Below, one piece after another: positions 1 through 10,900 of a stretch of 42,405 nucleotides of DNA. The stretch covers positions 1 through 42,405 of the forward strand of contig JAAYVH010000167.1 in the NCBI GenBank assembly GCA_012517255.1, written 5' to 3'. The stretch's first letter is position 1, and every line of letters starts with the position of its first letter. The notes under the pieces are model-generated. The model saw only the letters and a program-made list of their open reading frames with translations. It ran no database searches and was not told the origin of the DNA. Source of the stretch: Chthonomonadales bacterium (GTDB lineage: Bacteria; Armatimonadota; Chthonomonadetes; Chthonomonadales; CAJBBX01). The position numbers and the translations under genes are program-made.

Positions 1-25
1 AACCGCTGTCGGCAGGCTGGCGAGG

Positions 26-31
26 TACAAT
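26..31 (+). promoter_or_regulatory. Possible -10 box for tRNA-Lys
   Basis: TACAAT lies 10 bases upstream of the tRNA 5' end, the right distance for a start just before the mature tRNA. No good -35 hexamer is seen at 16-18 bases upstream, so this is only a tentative -10 element. Confidence 0.35.
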
Positions 32-41
32 ACGGTGTCGT

Positions 42-114
42 GAGGGTATAGCTCAGTCGGTAGAGCACCGCCCTTTTAAGGCGGGTGTCCTGGGTTCGAG
101 TCCCAGTGCCCTCA
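42..114 (+). tRNA. tRNA-Lys (anticodon TTT)
   Basis: The cloverleaf folds completely. The acceptor stem GAGGGTA pairs with TGCCCTC (one T-G pair). The D arm is GCTC/GAGC, the anticodon stem is CCGCC/GGCGG with loop CTTTTAA, and the T arm is CTGGG/CCCAG with loop TTCGAGT. The discriminator base is A. The anticodon TTT at 75-77 reads AAA/AAG, hence lysine. CCA is not encoded (CTC follows), so the 3' end must be added by CCA-adding enzyme. It lies tail-to-tail with the minus-strand gene that ends at 133. Confidence 0.97.
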
Positions 115-132
115 CTCTCCGGAACCTTCGCA

Positions 133-606
133 TCAGCCGGACCGCGCCTTCCGCCGAAGGAGCTCCTCCTCTTCCGCGCGGCTCAGATCATCGCTCGTCG
201 GGCGCATAGCGGGCTTCTCCTCGGTCTGCTTCGTAGCGCGAGCCGACGGCTGCGACGCCGCGTCGTCCGTGGCAGGAGCCGGCTCCAGATCCCTGGCTGC
301 CACCAACACCACATACCGCAGGCGGAAGTCCTTCTCCCGTTCGGTGAGCCGACTCCGCCCTTCCTCCGACAGCCCTTCCAGCCACTTGGTTTTCATCTGG
401 TCTCGCACACTGTTGTGGCGAGCGCGCATCTCGGCTGTCAGGGACTCCGGCTCTACTTCGACCGCCACCTCATCGCCCTCATACACGTGCTGGACGGTAC
501 CGGTCAGTCCGGCCAGATGCGGATAGTAGAGGCCGGACTTAGCGTCATCTGGTGTGGCAGGTCGCGTCTTGATGCGGACGCGGCTGCCTGGTTTTGGCGT
601 GGCCAT
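133..606 (-). CDS. Small hypothetical protein with SH3-like segment
   Basis: A 157-residue protein with no assignable function. Residues 7-50 (GSRVRIKTRP, then HLAGLTGTVQHVYEGDEVAVEV) look like a small SH3-like or KOW-like beta barrel, as found in ribosome-associated proteins and in nitrile hydratase beta subunits. The rest is charged and helical, ending in a Glu/Arg-rich tail. The ATG at 606 is preferred over longer in-frame starts because GAGGAGAT sits just upstream and because the longer versions run far into holB. It begins 15 bases after the holB stop and is probably the last gene of the GH172-GAF-trxB-holB cluster. The domain reading is by eye and weak; the gene itself is likely real. 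Confidence 0.6.
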   Translation of the reverse strand: MATPKPGSRVRIKTRPATPDDAKSGLYYPHLAGLTGTVQHVYEGDEVAVEVEPESLTAEMRARHNSVRDQMKTKWLEGLSEEGRSRLTEREKDFRLRYVVLVAARDLEPAPATDDAASQPSARATKQTEEKPAMRPTSDDLSRAEEEELLRRKARSG

Positions 607-620
607 CGCAATGGATCTCC

Positions 621-1816
<1,196 letters not shown>

Positions 1817-1823
<7 letters not shown>

Positions 1824-2815
1824 TCGGGAGTGCTGCCCGCTCCTTCGGCGGCGAGATAGCGTTCAGCCTGGATTGCTGCCATACAGCCGGACCCTGCCGC
1901 GGTGATGGCCTGTCGGTACTCGTGATCCTGAAGGTCGCCGCATGCGAACACGCCGCGAACTGAAGTGCGCACCTCGTTATGGGTGACGACATAACCGTTC
2001 GGATCGAGATCCAGTTGGCCGACGAACAGGTCGCTGTTCGGCTTGTGACCGATGGCAATGAAGACGCCGCTGCACTCGCGCAGAGTCTCCTCACCGTTGG
2101 TCGTATCCCTCAGCGTAACGCCGGTCACACGTTTTTCTGTCACGCTATGGATCTCCGTGACGACCTTGTTCCACAGCACGGTGATCTTCGGATTCTCGAA
2201 GAGGCGCTTCTGCATGATCTGCGAAGCGCGCAGGGCATCGCGGCGATGGACAAGGTAGACATGCGAAGCGAAGTGGGTCAGGAACAGCGCCTCCTCGGCT
2301 GCGGTGTCGCCGCCTCCGACGACGATCAGCTCCTTATCGCGGAAAACGGGCATGGGGCCGTCGCAAGTGGCGCATGCCGACACGCCCGCACCGCCGAGAC
2401 CTCCCTCCCAGACGGGCTTCTCGGCGTCCAGTCCGAGCCATCGGGCCGATGCGCCTGTCGCCAGGATGAGCACGTCGGCGCGATAGACGTCGTCGCGGAC
2501 CCAGACAGTGAAGGGGCGCTGCGACAGGTCCACGCGGGTGGCGATCTCCTCGACGAACTCTGTGCCAAAGCGCGCCACCTGTTCGCGCATGCGGGCCATG
2601 AGATCGGGTCCCATGATCCCTTCTGGGAAGCCGGGGTAGTTCTCGACCTCCGATGTGATGGTGAGTTGGCCGCCCTGGCCTTGCATAGCCTGGCCCAGTC
2701 CCGGGCCTCCGTCGATCAGCAGCGGATGCAACGAGGCGCGTGCCGTATAGAGCGCTGCGGTGTAGCCGGCAGGGCCGCTGCCGATGATGATCACAGATCG
2801 GTGGGTCTCAGACAT
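1817..2815 (-). CDS. trxB: Thioredoxin reductase (NADPH)
   Basis: A 332-residue low-molecular-weight FAD enzyme that passes electrons from NADPH to thioredoxin. It shows an FAD dinucleotide fold at 11-16 (IGSGPAG), the redox-active CATC at 148-151, and an NADPH fold at 165-176 (VVGGGDTAAEEA) followed by HRRDALRA at 190-197, whose arginines suit NADPH. Near the C-terminus GVFACGD is the second FAD motif. Length is normal for the family. AAGGAG lies 10 bases before the ATG. It follows the multi-GAF gene by about 60 bases and overlaps holB at its 3' end. No thioredoxin gene is seen in the window. Confidence 0.95.
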
Positions 2816-2874
2816 GAGTCATGGTCTCCTTGGTTTCGACAATGGGTCATGTGCGGTGGCGCGAAGGGAAGAGC

Positions 2875-4941
2875 TCAGGGCTCCTGAAGCCGCGCGCCGA
2901 TGCCGGCGCGGCTTACGAACTGCGACAGATGGCGGATCTCCTCCGGAGCGAATGTCCGAGGCTCGCGCGTCACGAGCTCAAGCACGCCGACGGTCTTGCG
3001 TCCAACCTTCAGCGGCAGCCCCAAGTACGAAGCCACCTGGTCGCGTCCGGCCCACAGGTGAGTTGCCGTGCGTTCATCCTCCGACAGTGCGGGCACTGCC
3101 AGGGCACGCCCACGGGCAGCAACCCATCCGGTCAGGCCCTGTCCTGCGGCGACTTCGGGGTCCGGCGGTCCGTAGCCGGTGAGGCGACTGTCGCACTCAA
3201 GGCGCAGGACAGCGCCGTCGAGCGCATAGATGGCGCAGCGTTCGGCTTCCATGACATCCAGCGCGACGTCCGCTACGAGCTGAAGGATGCGGGACCGATC
3301 CACGATGGCTCCCAGAGCGGCTGCGAGGCGGCGGAAGTAGCGCCGCATGGCCTGCGCACGGGCGCTGGCTCTCGCGTAGTTCATGGCGTTCATCACCGCC
3401 GCCGCAGCCTGGTTCGCGACGGTGTAGAGCAGTTCCAGCTCCGACACCGTGAAGAGCCGACGCCGCGAGGACATGGCCAGCAGGACACCCAGAACAGTGT
3501 CGCCTGAGGCCACCGGCACGCACATGCAGGACGCGACGCCCTCTTGATGGATCGGATACACTCTGTCGCGGGAGTCCGCAGCCACGTCAGCCACGGCCGT
3601 CGGAGCGGTCCACGCGTACACCCATCCGGGGATGCCCTCGCCAGAACGTGGCGTTACCTGCGAGAACGATGCTGGATCGAGACCGCGCATTGTGTGGGCA
3701 TGAAGCCGTCCGTCGCGGTGATCCATGAGCATGGCCGCGAACTTGTCCACCTGGAGCAGCGCCACCACGTGGTCCGCAGCGGATGCGAGGGCCTCTTCGG
3801 CATCCAACGTGGAGCCGATCTGCTGAGAAAGGCTGTAGAGAGCGCTGGCCGCCTCGGCTCGACGAGTGGCGTCCTCGAAGAGCGTGGCATTCTCCATGGC
3901 GATCCCGGCTTGCGAAGCCACTGCCGTCAACAGGCGGAGTTCGTCGGTGCCATAGGCCGCAGGTTCGGCGCTGGTTACCAGCAGGAGCCCGAGAGTATCC
4001 GATGCGCTGCGAATGGGAGCCACCATCGCCGATCGGGTGCGCGAGCTCGCCGACGCGATGTCCAGGTCGCCGACCTCATCGCCGTGCAGCGGCTGCTCGT
4101 CTGCTACGCTGTCCTCTTCCGGGTGCCGCTCGACGTCCCCGAGCCTGGCGGCGCCCCGGCGCTTGTCGTGGATCAACCGAGCCTCGCCCGATGCAAGCAC
4201 CGCCGCCGCCGTGCCGGAATCGGCCGCGAGCTGAACCTCGCGTTCATCATCCGTTAGCCCACGGTCGGCTGCCACGAAAAGATGCGTCCGCTCGTCGTTG
4301 AGCAGATAGAGCACGGCGGCCTGAACAGGAATGTGGTGACAGATCGCATCCAGCACCGAATCGAGGACAGCCTGGATGTTCAGGCTGGACGTGATCGTGC
4401 GGGCCGACTCGTAGAGGACCGACAACTCCCGCTGTTTCTCGGTCAGGTCACGTGCCGTCTGCTCAAACTCGATCGCCAGGGCGGCAGCCTGAGCGAACAG
4501 CGTCATGATGGAAAGGTCCGTGTCGCCGAACGCTCCGCCGTCATCCTTGTCCAGGGCATACAGCGCGCCGCGGATGCCGGCTGAGGTGACGATAGGCGCG
4601 ATCGCGCCGCCCCGCAAACCGCCACGGGCATCAGGCGGCAGCAGCGATGCCTGACCGAGCCGGAGAGCCGTGACCGACAGCGTGTCATCGGCGGCTACGC
4701 GCAATCCCACGATCTCACGCGGGTCGCGGCCAGCCACGGCCACAAACTCCATCGGCTCGCCGAGGGCGGAGGTGAGTCCCACTGCCACCGACGAAGCTCC
4801 GATGAGCGGCTGGAGTTCGGCCGCGATGAACCGATAGGTGTCGAGGGGGCGCTGGCGCATGGCCGCGGCACGCAGGACGCGACTGAGCGCCTGGCGCTCA
4901 ATGTCGCGCTGAGCATTATCCCGAGTGCCCGAGTCGGTCAT
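2875..4941 (-). CDS. Multi-GAF-domain sensor protein without output domain
   Basis: A 688-residue soluble protein that appears to consist of four GAF-type sensor domains: about 32-160, 186-353, 376-520 and 545-683, joined by helical linkers with coiled-coil character (for example QTARDLTEKQRELSVLYESA at 161-180). No histidine kinase, GGDEF, EAL, phosphatase or DNA-binding domain follows; the protein ends at the fourth GAF. GAF2 carries a charged insertion at about 257-300. GAF domains bind small ligands such as cyclic nucleotides, haem or bilins; no ligand can be named here. The ATG at 4941 is chosen over one at 4998 because GGAG lies 8 bases upstream and because the longer form overlaps the preceding gene. 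It follows the GH172 gene by 17 bases and precedes trxB. Confidence 0.8.
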   Translation of the reverse strand: MTDSGTRDNAQRDIERQALSRVLRAAAMRQRPLDTYRFIAAELQPLIGASSVAVGLTSALGEPMEFVAVAGRDPREIVGLRVAADDTLSVTALRLGQASLLPPDARGGLRGGAIAPIVTSAGIRGALYALDKDDGGAFGDTDLSIMTLFAQAAALAIEFEQTARDLTEKQRELSVLYESARTITSSLNIQAVLDSVLDAICHHIPVQAAVLYLLNDERTHLFVAADRGLTDDEREVQLAADSGTAAAVLASGEARLIHDKRRGAARLGDVERHPEEDSVADEQPLHGDEVGDLDIASASSRTRSAMVAPIRSASDTLGLLLVTSAEPAAYGTDELRLLTAVASQAGIAMENATLFEDATRRAEAASALYSLSQQIGSTLDAEEALASAADHVVALLQVDKFAAMLMDHRDGRLHAHTMRGLDPASFSQVTPRSGEGIPGWVYAWTAPTAVADVAADSRDRVYPIHQEGVASCMCVPVASGDTVLGVLLAMSSRRRLFTVSELELLYTVANQAAAAVMNAMNYARASARAQAMRRYFRRLAAALGAIVDRSRILQLVADVALDVMEAERCAIYALDGAVLRLECDSRLTGYGPPDPEVAAGQGLTGWVAARGRALAVPALSEDERTATHLWAGRDQVASYLGLPLKVGRKTVGVLELVTREPRTFAPEEIRHLSQFVSRAGIGARLQEP

Positions 4942-4958
4942 GTCCGTCACTCCGCTCT

Positions 4959-6620
4959 CTAGCGCCGCGCGTCCAGTCCTTGCCAGCGGTGCGTCCATCC
5001 CGGGGCGCGAACCACCATGGAATCTCCATCTCGCTGCGCCTCGAGCGGCACGCCGTTCTCGTCGCTTAGATAGCGCTCATCCATGATCCCGTCGGCCACC
5101 AGTTCCTCGAGCGTATCAGGAAGCTTGCCGAAGGCAAGGCGATGAGCGTACAACGCGCGACCGATGCCGAGCCGTATGAAGTGCGCTTCGTTGCGGCCCT
5201 TGATGGGGCGGCTTGCCTCGGGTGGCAGCTCCAGCATGCGCAATCGGTCTACCCGCAGCACGCCGGTGCGCGATGGCAACGCTCGGAACGCGAGCGTGTG
5301 CATTCCCTCCTCCAGCACATGGGTGCCCAGCGACAACTCACGGGCAGTGGTGTCTGAGGCGCACATGTCGCATGCCTCGGACACCTGGGTACCGTCAATC
5401 TCCACATCGAAGGCGCCACCGTCGGGAGCCGCGAGGATGCGCAGACGCACGGCGAAACGACCGGTCCGGGGAGCGACGAAGGGTACGGTCATCACGGCTT
5501 CGGGATCTGCGTTGGGCCACTCCAGCACGGGCTGGCCGCCGAACATGCCCTCGAGCCCTATGCGCGGCCTGGCTTCTCCGATGACGCGAACAGCCAGAAA
5601 TGCCTCAAGCAGGTGCTGGCTGTGCCACGGCACGTTGCGTTCAGGCCAGTTCGGAAGCTCCGGTCTGCGCGAGGCGACGCCGCGCTGGTACCAGTAGGCG
5701 ATGCTGCTCAAGAAGTCGGGTCTCTCAATGAAGAAGCCGTCCTCCGATCGAGGCAGGTTACCCTTGTGCTCGATGCTGACGCGCAGCGACTTCGAGAAGC
5801 ACACTGGATCGGGCACATGCCACCGATAGCAGACCCCCGAATCGCCGGTAGCATAGCCCTCCCAGCGGGGTTGACCGAACCAGAGGCCGGTGCGCTCGCG
5901 GAAACCCCAGGCGTCGTTGAAGTAGTCCTCGGTGCCTGTTCCCTGCAGGCTGGGCACCGCCTCGCCATCCACATAGAAGAAGTCGTCGCCTTCGCCGAAC
6001 CAGCCGTCCTGGGCCAGCGTCACCGTCATGACGGTTCCCACATATCTGCCGCAGCCGTCTATGTCGGCGATCAGGTAGTCGGAACCCGATTGCGCCGGGA
6101 ACTCCTGGCGATACGCGGCATGGAAAAGCAGAGTGTCTTCGGGTAGATCCGCAATCTGCTCCCAGTCCACCTGCCAGTAGAGGCCGGTGCCTCGATGGGG
6201 ATTGTCGTTCGTCACCGTGATCCGGGCAGACCTGAAGAACGGCATCGGCCAGTAGCACGTGAGGCTGCCCGTCGGGGAGACCTGAACCGGGATGCTCTCA
6301 ACAGGAGCAGGGCTTCCCTGTCCTACGGCGAAAAACATGCCTACCGGCACCTCGACCGACGGAGTATCGCTTCCGTCCCAGTACATGCGCAGGCTCAGGG
6401 TGTCGAGTTCACCCATTCCGCCCGAGTGGCTCGTGAACCAGATATGGCGGATCACCCCCGGCCCCTCGAGCAGCGGCATCTCCAGCATCTCGCCGGGCTG
6501 GAGCCAGGTCATGTCCATGTTGCCGTCATTCCAGTTGGGCTGTTCGTTGCTGGAGACGCGGCGCGTGCGGCCCGACGGTGGGCGGCATAGATCACTGAGT
6601 AGGCCGAAATCGGTCGGCAT
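4959..6620 (-). CDS. GH172-family (DUF2961) glycoside hydrolase
   Basis: A 553-residue protein with the DUF2961 core (about 10-350). This family is now glycoside hydrolase family 172, whose known members act on alpha-D-fructofuranosides and alpha-D-arabinofuranosides. Diagnostic stretches are VEVPVGMFFAVGQG at 89-102 and GTGTEDYFNDAWGF at 227-240. Glu210 (GEGDDFF) and Glu231 (GTEDYF) are 21 residues apart, the same spacing as the catalytic pair I recall for the characterised Bifidobacterium enzyme (E270/E291). A beta-sandwich-like region follows (about 375-465). The last 75 residues (LPDTLEELVADGIMDERYL) resemble the tail of type II secretion pseudopilins. There is no signal peptide. The start at 6620 has GGAGGT 5 bases upstream and lies downstream of the promoter at 6666-6694, which rules out longer starts. 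The substrate is unknown. Confidence 0.85.
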   Translation of the reverse strand: MPTDFGLLSDLCRPPSGRTRRVSSNEQPNWNDGNMDMTWLQPGEMLEMPLLEGPGVIRHIWFTSHSGGMGELDTLSLRMYWDGSDTPSVEVPVGMFFAVGQGSPAPVESIPVQVSPTGSLTCYWPMPFFRSARITVTNDNPHRGTGLYWQVDWEQIADLPEDTLLFHAAYRQEFPAQSGSDYLIADIDGCGRYVGTVMTVTLAQDGWFGEGDDFFYVDGEAVPSLQGTGTEDYFNDAWGFRERTGLWFGQPRWEGYATGDSGVCYRWHVPDPVCFSKSLRVSIEHKGNLPRSEDGFFIERPDFLSSIAYWYQRGVASRRPELPNWPERNVPWHSQHLLEAFLAVRVIGEARPRIGLEGMFGGQPVLEWPNADPEAVMTVPFVAPRTGRFAVRLRILAAPDGGAFDVEIDGTQVSEACDMCASDTTARELSLGTHVLEEGMHTLAFRALPSRTGVLRVDRLRMLELPPEASRPIKGRNEAHFIRLGIGRALYAHRLAFGKLPDTLEELVADGIMDERYLSDENGVPLEAQRDGDSMVVRAPGWTHRWQGLDARR

Positions 6621-6665
6621 CGTTACCTCCGCGGGGGACTGCCCGTATGCGTGCAGAGTCATCGC

Positions 6666-6694
6666 ATGATACTCTGCCGATCTCGCCACGTCAA
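6666..6694 (-). promoter_or_regulatory. Sigma-70-type promoter for the GH172 cluster
   Basis: On the minus strand TTGACG is followed by exactly 17 bases and TATCAT. The predicted transcription start, near 6659, leaves a leader of about 40 bases before the ATG at 6620. It probably drives GH172, the GAF gene, trxB, holB and the small gene. Confidence 0.65.
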
Positions 6695-6747
6695 CAGCGG
6701 ATGTGACGCATGGCCGCCGGACGAACCGGACACAACGCAGCCCATGT

Positions 6748-6753
6748 TACAAT
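6748..6753 (+). promoter_or_regulatory. Possible -10 box upstream of TIM-barrel gene
   Basis: TACAAT lies 49 bases before the ATG at 6803. No convincing -35 hexamer is seen at 16-18 bases upstream, so the call is weak. The same hexamer occurs before the tRNA-Lys gene. Confidence 0.3.
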
Positions 6754-6802
6754 ACGCTGCGGGCCTGAAGAGGTAGGCCAGTGACCGTGAGGAGATGCTT
6801 CA

Positions 6803-7741
6803 ATGAAGAACAGCTTGACCGTCATGTGGGATGCGCTGGCGAGCGGCTCGGCCCTTCTGGGTAGCACGGCAGCGCAGTCGGGGATTGCGCAGAAGCGCAC
6901 CATCCACGTTGCATCCAACGCCTACTCGTGGCAGGTCTATCTGGCACGCGAAGGACGGGACTTTCAGGGCGACCTGGCGTCGGGCCTGAGAATGGTGCGC
7001 GAATCCGGTTCGGACGGTCTGGAGCCTCTGCTCACATCCGTCGAAGACGCGAAACGCATGGGCGAGGCCCTGCGATCTCAAGGCTTGGAGATGCGCTCGG
7101 CCTACGTCAATACGACGCTCCACACCGAGCAGGCGGTAGGGCAGAGCATTCGCGATGTCCTCGCAATCGCTCAAGAGGCGCGCAAGCACGGGACGCGGAT
7201 CATAGTGACCAATCCCGTGCCTGTCCAGTGGGGAGGATCCGAAGACAAGTCCGATGCGCAGCTTCGCGTGCAGGCTGACGCCCTCAACACCCTGGGACGT
7301 GAGCTCAGGGGTCTGGGCATGACCCTCGCCTATCACAACCACGACAGCGAACTCCGGCAGGCGGCGCGTGAGCTTCATCATATGATGGTTGGGACCGACC
7401 CCAGGGCCGTGAAGCTCTGCCTTGATGCCCACTGGATATATCGGGGCGCCGGCAACTCCCAGGTAGCCCTGCAGGACTTCGTTACGCTCTACGGGAAGAG
7501 GATCATCGAGGTTCATGTCCGCCAGTCGAGCGGCGGCACATGGTCGGAAACGTTCGGCGTCGGCGACATTGACTACGCGCGTCTTGTGGCAATGCTGCGC
7601 GGCTTGCGCCTTCGACCGCATATCGTCGTCGAACAGGCCGTCGAGGCGGGAACGGCCCATACGATGGACGCGTTGGCCGCGATGCGCCTGAGCATCGAGC
7701 GCGTTCGAACTCTGTTCACGGTCACGTCCGACGGGCAGTGA
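6803..7741 (+). CDS. Sugar phosphate isomerase/epimerase-like TIM barrel
   Basis: A 312-residue member of the xylose-isomerase-like TIM-barrel superfamily (AP endonuclease 2 fold). Members isomerise or epimerise sugars or inositols with a divalent metal. Typical strand ends are seen: ESGSDGLEPL, TLAYHNHDSEL, KLCLDAHW, IIEVHVRQ and HIVVEQA, which would supply the His, Asp and Glu metal ligands. The N-terminal 30 residues are moderately hydrophobic but do not form a clear signal peptide. GAGGAG sits 8 bases before the ATG, fixing the start. It is divergent from the GH172 gene, which fits a sugar-degrading role, but the substrate cannot be told from the sequence. Confidence 0.8.
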   Translation: MKNSLTVMWDALASGSALLGSTAAQSGIAQKRTIHVASNAYSWQVYLAREGRDFQGDLASGLRMVRESGSDGLEPLLTSVEDAKRMGEALRSQGLEMRSAYVNTTLHTEQAVGQSIRDVLAIAQEARKHGTRIIVTNPVPVQWGGSEDKSDAQLRVQADALNTLGRELRGLGMTLAYHNHDSELRQAARELHHMMVGTDPRAVKLCLDAHWIYRGAGNSQVALQDFVTLYGKRIIEVHVRQSSGGTWSETFGVGDIDYARLVAMLRGLRLRPHIVVEQAVEAGTAHTMDALAAMRLSIERVRTLFTVTSDGQ

Positions 7742-7915
7742 TCGCCGGACGTAACCGCTCCGTCATGACGCTAAGAGGGAGCGGAGCTCGCCAAAGGGGT
7801 CTCGCTCCGCAACGCAGCATCTGAGTCAATCCCATCTCGTTCGGCAGTGTCGCGCATGGGTCCGCAGGATGGTCGCATCTCGTGCAGGCCACTGGGGTCT
7901 CGCCCGCCTGGTGCG
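7742..7915. other. Intergenic region between convergent genes
   Basis: 174 bases lie between two genes that point at each other. A loose inverted repeat (GGAGCG near 7779 with CGCTCC near 7803) could form a 6-bp stem, but no T-run follows on either strand. I therefore do not call a terminator. Nothing else is seen. Confidence 0.4.
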
Positions 7916-10900
7916 CTACGGATGTGAGCTGGTCTGTGCGGGCTTTCCGCTGATCCTGGCCCGCTCCGGTCTGTGGACGTAGTCCGGCCACAAGGGGCAG
8001 TTCAGGTCGGTCCACGTCTTGATGCGGAGGATGTCTTCGGCGCTCATCCTGACGCCGTGGTGATCCTTGCCCAGAACCTGCCACAGTCGGCTGCGGCGAG
8101 AGCCGAACGTAAGCGGCTCTGCCTTCTCGTTTCCGCCCGGGTTATAGCTCCAGTCGAAGTAGTGCAGCCACCCCTGCGATATGAGTGTCCGGTAGGATTG
8201 CGGCACAAGATCATCGCCGAGGTCGCCTCGCAGATCAATGCCGCTCTCATGGTCTGCGTTATGGCATGGGACACAGTGCCGGTCGAGAACGGGCTGCACG
8301 TCGCGCTCGAAGGAGAAGGGGCGCCGATCCCACGGGTACGCGCGCACCGGGGCCGATGCATTGGCTGTTGGGCGCTTCCCCGCGCGTGGCGCTCGCGAGC
8401 GCGGCTCATGGCAACCGATGCACCCGCGGCGTTCGCCGGGTGCAAGCTGGACGACGCTGCGCATCCGCTGGACCTCGTCGTAGTTGGCGTCCAGAGCGGA
8501 GAAGTAGAGTACCTTGCCTGCAGGAGCGCGGAACCTCGCGGACCCATCGGACTCTACCGGAACGAGTCCCCAGGATGCCTTGGCCACATAGCTTGGCCAG
8601 CCGAACGGGCCGCTCACAAGGTGGACAGGAGTGGCGTACCAGTCCATGAAGTCCTCGTGATCAGCTCGGTAGCCCCCCGGCACACGCTCGAGGTTGGCAC
8701 GGACTTCCTGACAGATGCGGATCCACTTGACTGTTCCACGCCGCACCCGCGGCTCCAAACCCGCGTAGACGTCGGCGATGTAGAACTCACCTTCGGCAGC
8801 ATCCGGGTCTGCGGCAAGGCGCGTTAGGGGAGGGGCAACACGCCGCTGGACGCATGGCGTCGGGCACATGACGGAGAACGAGGGATCCGAGAACAGCAGC
8901 TCGCGATTTCCATATCGGTCCAGGAGATACACGCCGAACCGTCGCTGGGGAGCATGGGAACAGAGGAAGTAGTCGCGCGAGACAGGCACGGGGTCGCGGA
9001 AGCATTCCTCGGCAGGCCATAGGCCGGGCCACGGCACCTCCGGTGTCAGGCTGCGAATCGCCTGCGGGTCGAACCTTCCGCGCGTGCGGTCAATGAGCGC
9101 AATCGGCCCGTTCAGATCGCCGAAATGCGATATCAGCGTGCAGACTATCTCCTGAGTACCCGGAACTTCGTGCGCTCCGGCATAGCCGTTGGGTTGGATG
9201 AGCGTGTTTCCGAACACGAGGTCGGCATGTGTGCCGTCGGGGCGAACCGACCAGAGCGTGTGGCTGAAGTCCGCTCCCTTGTCCTGGTACTCGGAGCGTG
9301 TCCACAGAATCCTCCCGTCGCGCATGATGCTGGGGGCCCACTCGCTCAGATTGGCGTAGGAAAGGGGAGCGATCGAGTCCCCGTCCTTCCGGAACAGCAC
9401 GTACGCCTGGGGGCGCCAGCACAAGAACCGGGCCTTGCAGCGCGTGCTGATGAAGGCGAGACCGCCATCGGGAAGCGGAGTGGGATAAAGGTCATGGAAC
9501 GGCCCCGCGGTGAGCTGCTGGACGTGCTTGCCATCGCGCCCGACGCGCATGAGGTGGAAGAAGCCATCCCGTTTCTCGCGCCACGCGAAGTAGACCGAGC
9601 TGAGATCGTAGGACGACGCGGCATCGCGAACGACGCCGGAGGCGCCGGCATCGAAGAGGGTCTTGGCCGACGCTCGCGACGGGTCGAGGCGATCGCCGGT
9701 TCGCGGTATCGAGAGCAGCGAGACGGACCCGCCGGGAGGACCGCTCGCATCCAGCAGGTCGCTGTAGTTGTGGCTGGGTTCGTAGGCGTGCCGGCGGACG
9801 CACAGAACGCGTTGGGCTGCCGCCAGATCGGGATCGCGAAGCATCAGCTCCCGCTTCGCGCGCCTAGCCTCGAGATATGCCGATCGGTCCTTGCGCAGGG
9901 AGAGATCCACCGTGCCAAGAACGCGACGCCGTGCGTTGTACTCGGCTGTCTCCCGCGATACGTCAACGCCTTTGGCGGCGAGCCGGGCGAGCATCGGCCC
10001 CGTCAGGGCCAGCGTCCGGCGCAGCGGGTCGTATTCGAACATGCGGAGTGCGTACCGCCTCTGCGGTCCGTGCGCAACGATAAGGTCGCACTCGTTGCCG
10101 ATGGGACCCGCGACTGCCCGCGCGTGCACGATGCGGGTTTCGTTCGGCGCGAGGCTGATGGTGATCGCGGGCTCGGTCGGACGTTCCAGCGTGAGATCAG
10201 CGCCAGCCGGACCTGCTGCCAACCGCACGGGGAACCGACCGCCTGCGCACGGTCCAGACTGAGCAACGGCGATGGCGTCGAAACGCAGGTGGATAGGTCG
10301 CCCCAGATGCGAAGTGTGTTTGCCGCCGATCCCGAGACCGAGGCGCAGCCCGTAACGCCGCGCCCCAGGGAACCAGCTCAGCGGGACGCGAAGCTCGGCT
10401 GTCATGGACTTCCGGTCCAGCGTTCCGTCAATAGCGTGGGTCTCCGATGCTCGGAATGCGCCGTCGGCCTCGCGCTGGTAGCGGACAAATGCCAGACCAT
10501 CGCCTGCGCTCTGAATCACGCCGCACCCGGACCAGTCGCCGGCTGAGAGCGCCGCGAGGTGTGAGCTCAGGAAGCGGTCCGCTTTCAGCGCCAGGTAGAG
10601 GTAATCGTCAGCGAGGCACGCGCTGGCCCTCTGCTCGACGAGCGGACCCGATGCCGGCTCATTCATCGACGCCACGCGCACGGTTCCGCGGCTGGCTCGA
10701 TGCCAGAAGCCCTCGGACGGCTGACCGTCGAGGATCGGTCTGCCGGACACAGAGGGCAGCGGCAGATCATCATCGCCATGGTGGTCGGGGTACTCCCACA
10801 CTCGCACATACTCGGTCAGACCCGGGTCCAGATCGGCGCGGCCGAATGTCTTGAGCCAGGCGTGTTCTTCGCCGAGAAAGGCCATCTGAAGCGCTTCCGA

